Assembly (NCBI GenBank): GCA_026984895.1
Contig: JALSRF010000023.1
Coordinates: 1-5,561 of the forward strand
DNA length: 5,561 nt
DNA from: Paracoccaceae bacterium
GTDB lineage: Bacteria; Pseudomonadota; Alphaproteobacteria; Rhodobacterales; Rhodobacteraceae
Direction of reading: 5' to 3'
Under the pieces are notes generated by a model, which saw nothing but the letters and a program-made list of their open reading frames with translations, did no database searches and was not told the DNA's origin. Position numbers and translations under genes: made by a program. Shown here piece after piece: positions 5,448-5,561 of the stretch (position 1 is the stretch's first letter; every line of letters starts with the position of its first letter).

Positions 5448-5561
5448 CTACAGGACGAAATCGAGCGCGCGCATCAGATGCGCGATGTCCTCGGGTGCGG
5501 TGTAATGCACGAAGCTCAGCCGCAGCACGCCTTTCGCCGGATCGATCCCCATCGCCTAAGC
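5448..5561 (-). pseudogene. C-terminal fragment of a class-V aminotransferase / cysteine-desulfurase-like protein, with in-frame stop at the window edge
   Basis: Reading back from the TAG at 5448-5450 gives 35 residues ending in GVLRLSFVHYTAPEDIAHLM plus eight more. The VLRLSFVHY-T-PE-(D/E)-(I/V)-x2-L block is typical of the extreme C-terminus of class-V aminotransferases of the SufS/cysteine-desulfurase-like group, which are PLP enzymes acting on cysteine or related amino acids. The same frame meets TAG at 5556-5558, leaving one codon before the window ends. An intact protein would need a sense codon there, such as CAG. Possible readings are a nonsense mutation or frameshift that removes the last ~36 residues, or a base error at a contig end. 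An ATG at 5550-5552 would give a 34-aa ORF, unlikely to be a gene on its own. The family assignment rests on this short tail only, and the pseudogene status is inferred. Confidence 0.5.

Overview
The window is about 70% G+C with strong G/C preference at third codon positions. Its gene order, trgA-trgB-cysK, matches the tellurite-resistance locus first described in Rhodobacter sphaeroides. This points to an alphaproteobacterium of the Rhodobacterales (Rhodobacter/Rhodovulum/Paracoccus-like). No phage, transposon, CRISPR or RNA gene is visible. All genes read from the minus strand, so transcription runs from high to low coordinates.

In transcription order: the right edge (5448-5561) holds the C-terminal end of a class-V aminotransferase / cysteine-desulfurase-like protein, with an in-frame TAG two codons from the edge. 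Next is a 246-bp gap containing a 118-nt stretch with no T on the plus strand (60% G), possibly a Rho-type C-rich leader or terminator in RNA, and a weak candidate promoter. Then come trgA (4761-5201, small membrane protein), trgB (3990-4634, NUDIX hydrolase of the ADP-ribose pyrophosphatase type), cysK (2832-3866, PLP-dependent cysteine synthase) and a large MscS-family mechanosensitive channel (229-2835, 868 aa). The channel overlaps cysK by the four bases ATGA. The last 228 bases at the left edge hold no gene that can be supported.

The four genes are co-oriented, with gaps of 126, 123 and -4 bp and no convincing intrinsic terminator between them, so they probably form one operon. A plausible theme is survival of tellurite, oxidative or osmotic stress. 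CysK supplies cysteine for thiols, TrgA and TrgB are known resistance determinants of uncertain biochemistry, and the channel protects against osmotic shock. The shared theme is inference.

The less ordinary content is a set of short tandem repeats. A 15-bp array encodes the tail of the channel, and the channel's stop codon is a one-base variant of a repeat unit that continues beyond it. Two more repeats lie in the channel's signal-peptide region. A 7-bp array leads in register into the cysK ribosome-binding site, and a 9-bp duplication copies the trgA stop codon. I found no clearly new system; the repeats, the cysK variant motifs and the broken C-terminal fragment are the points worth checking.
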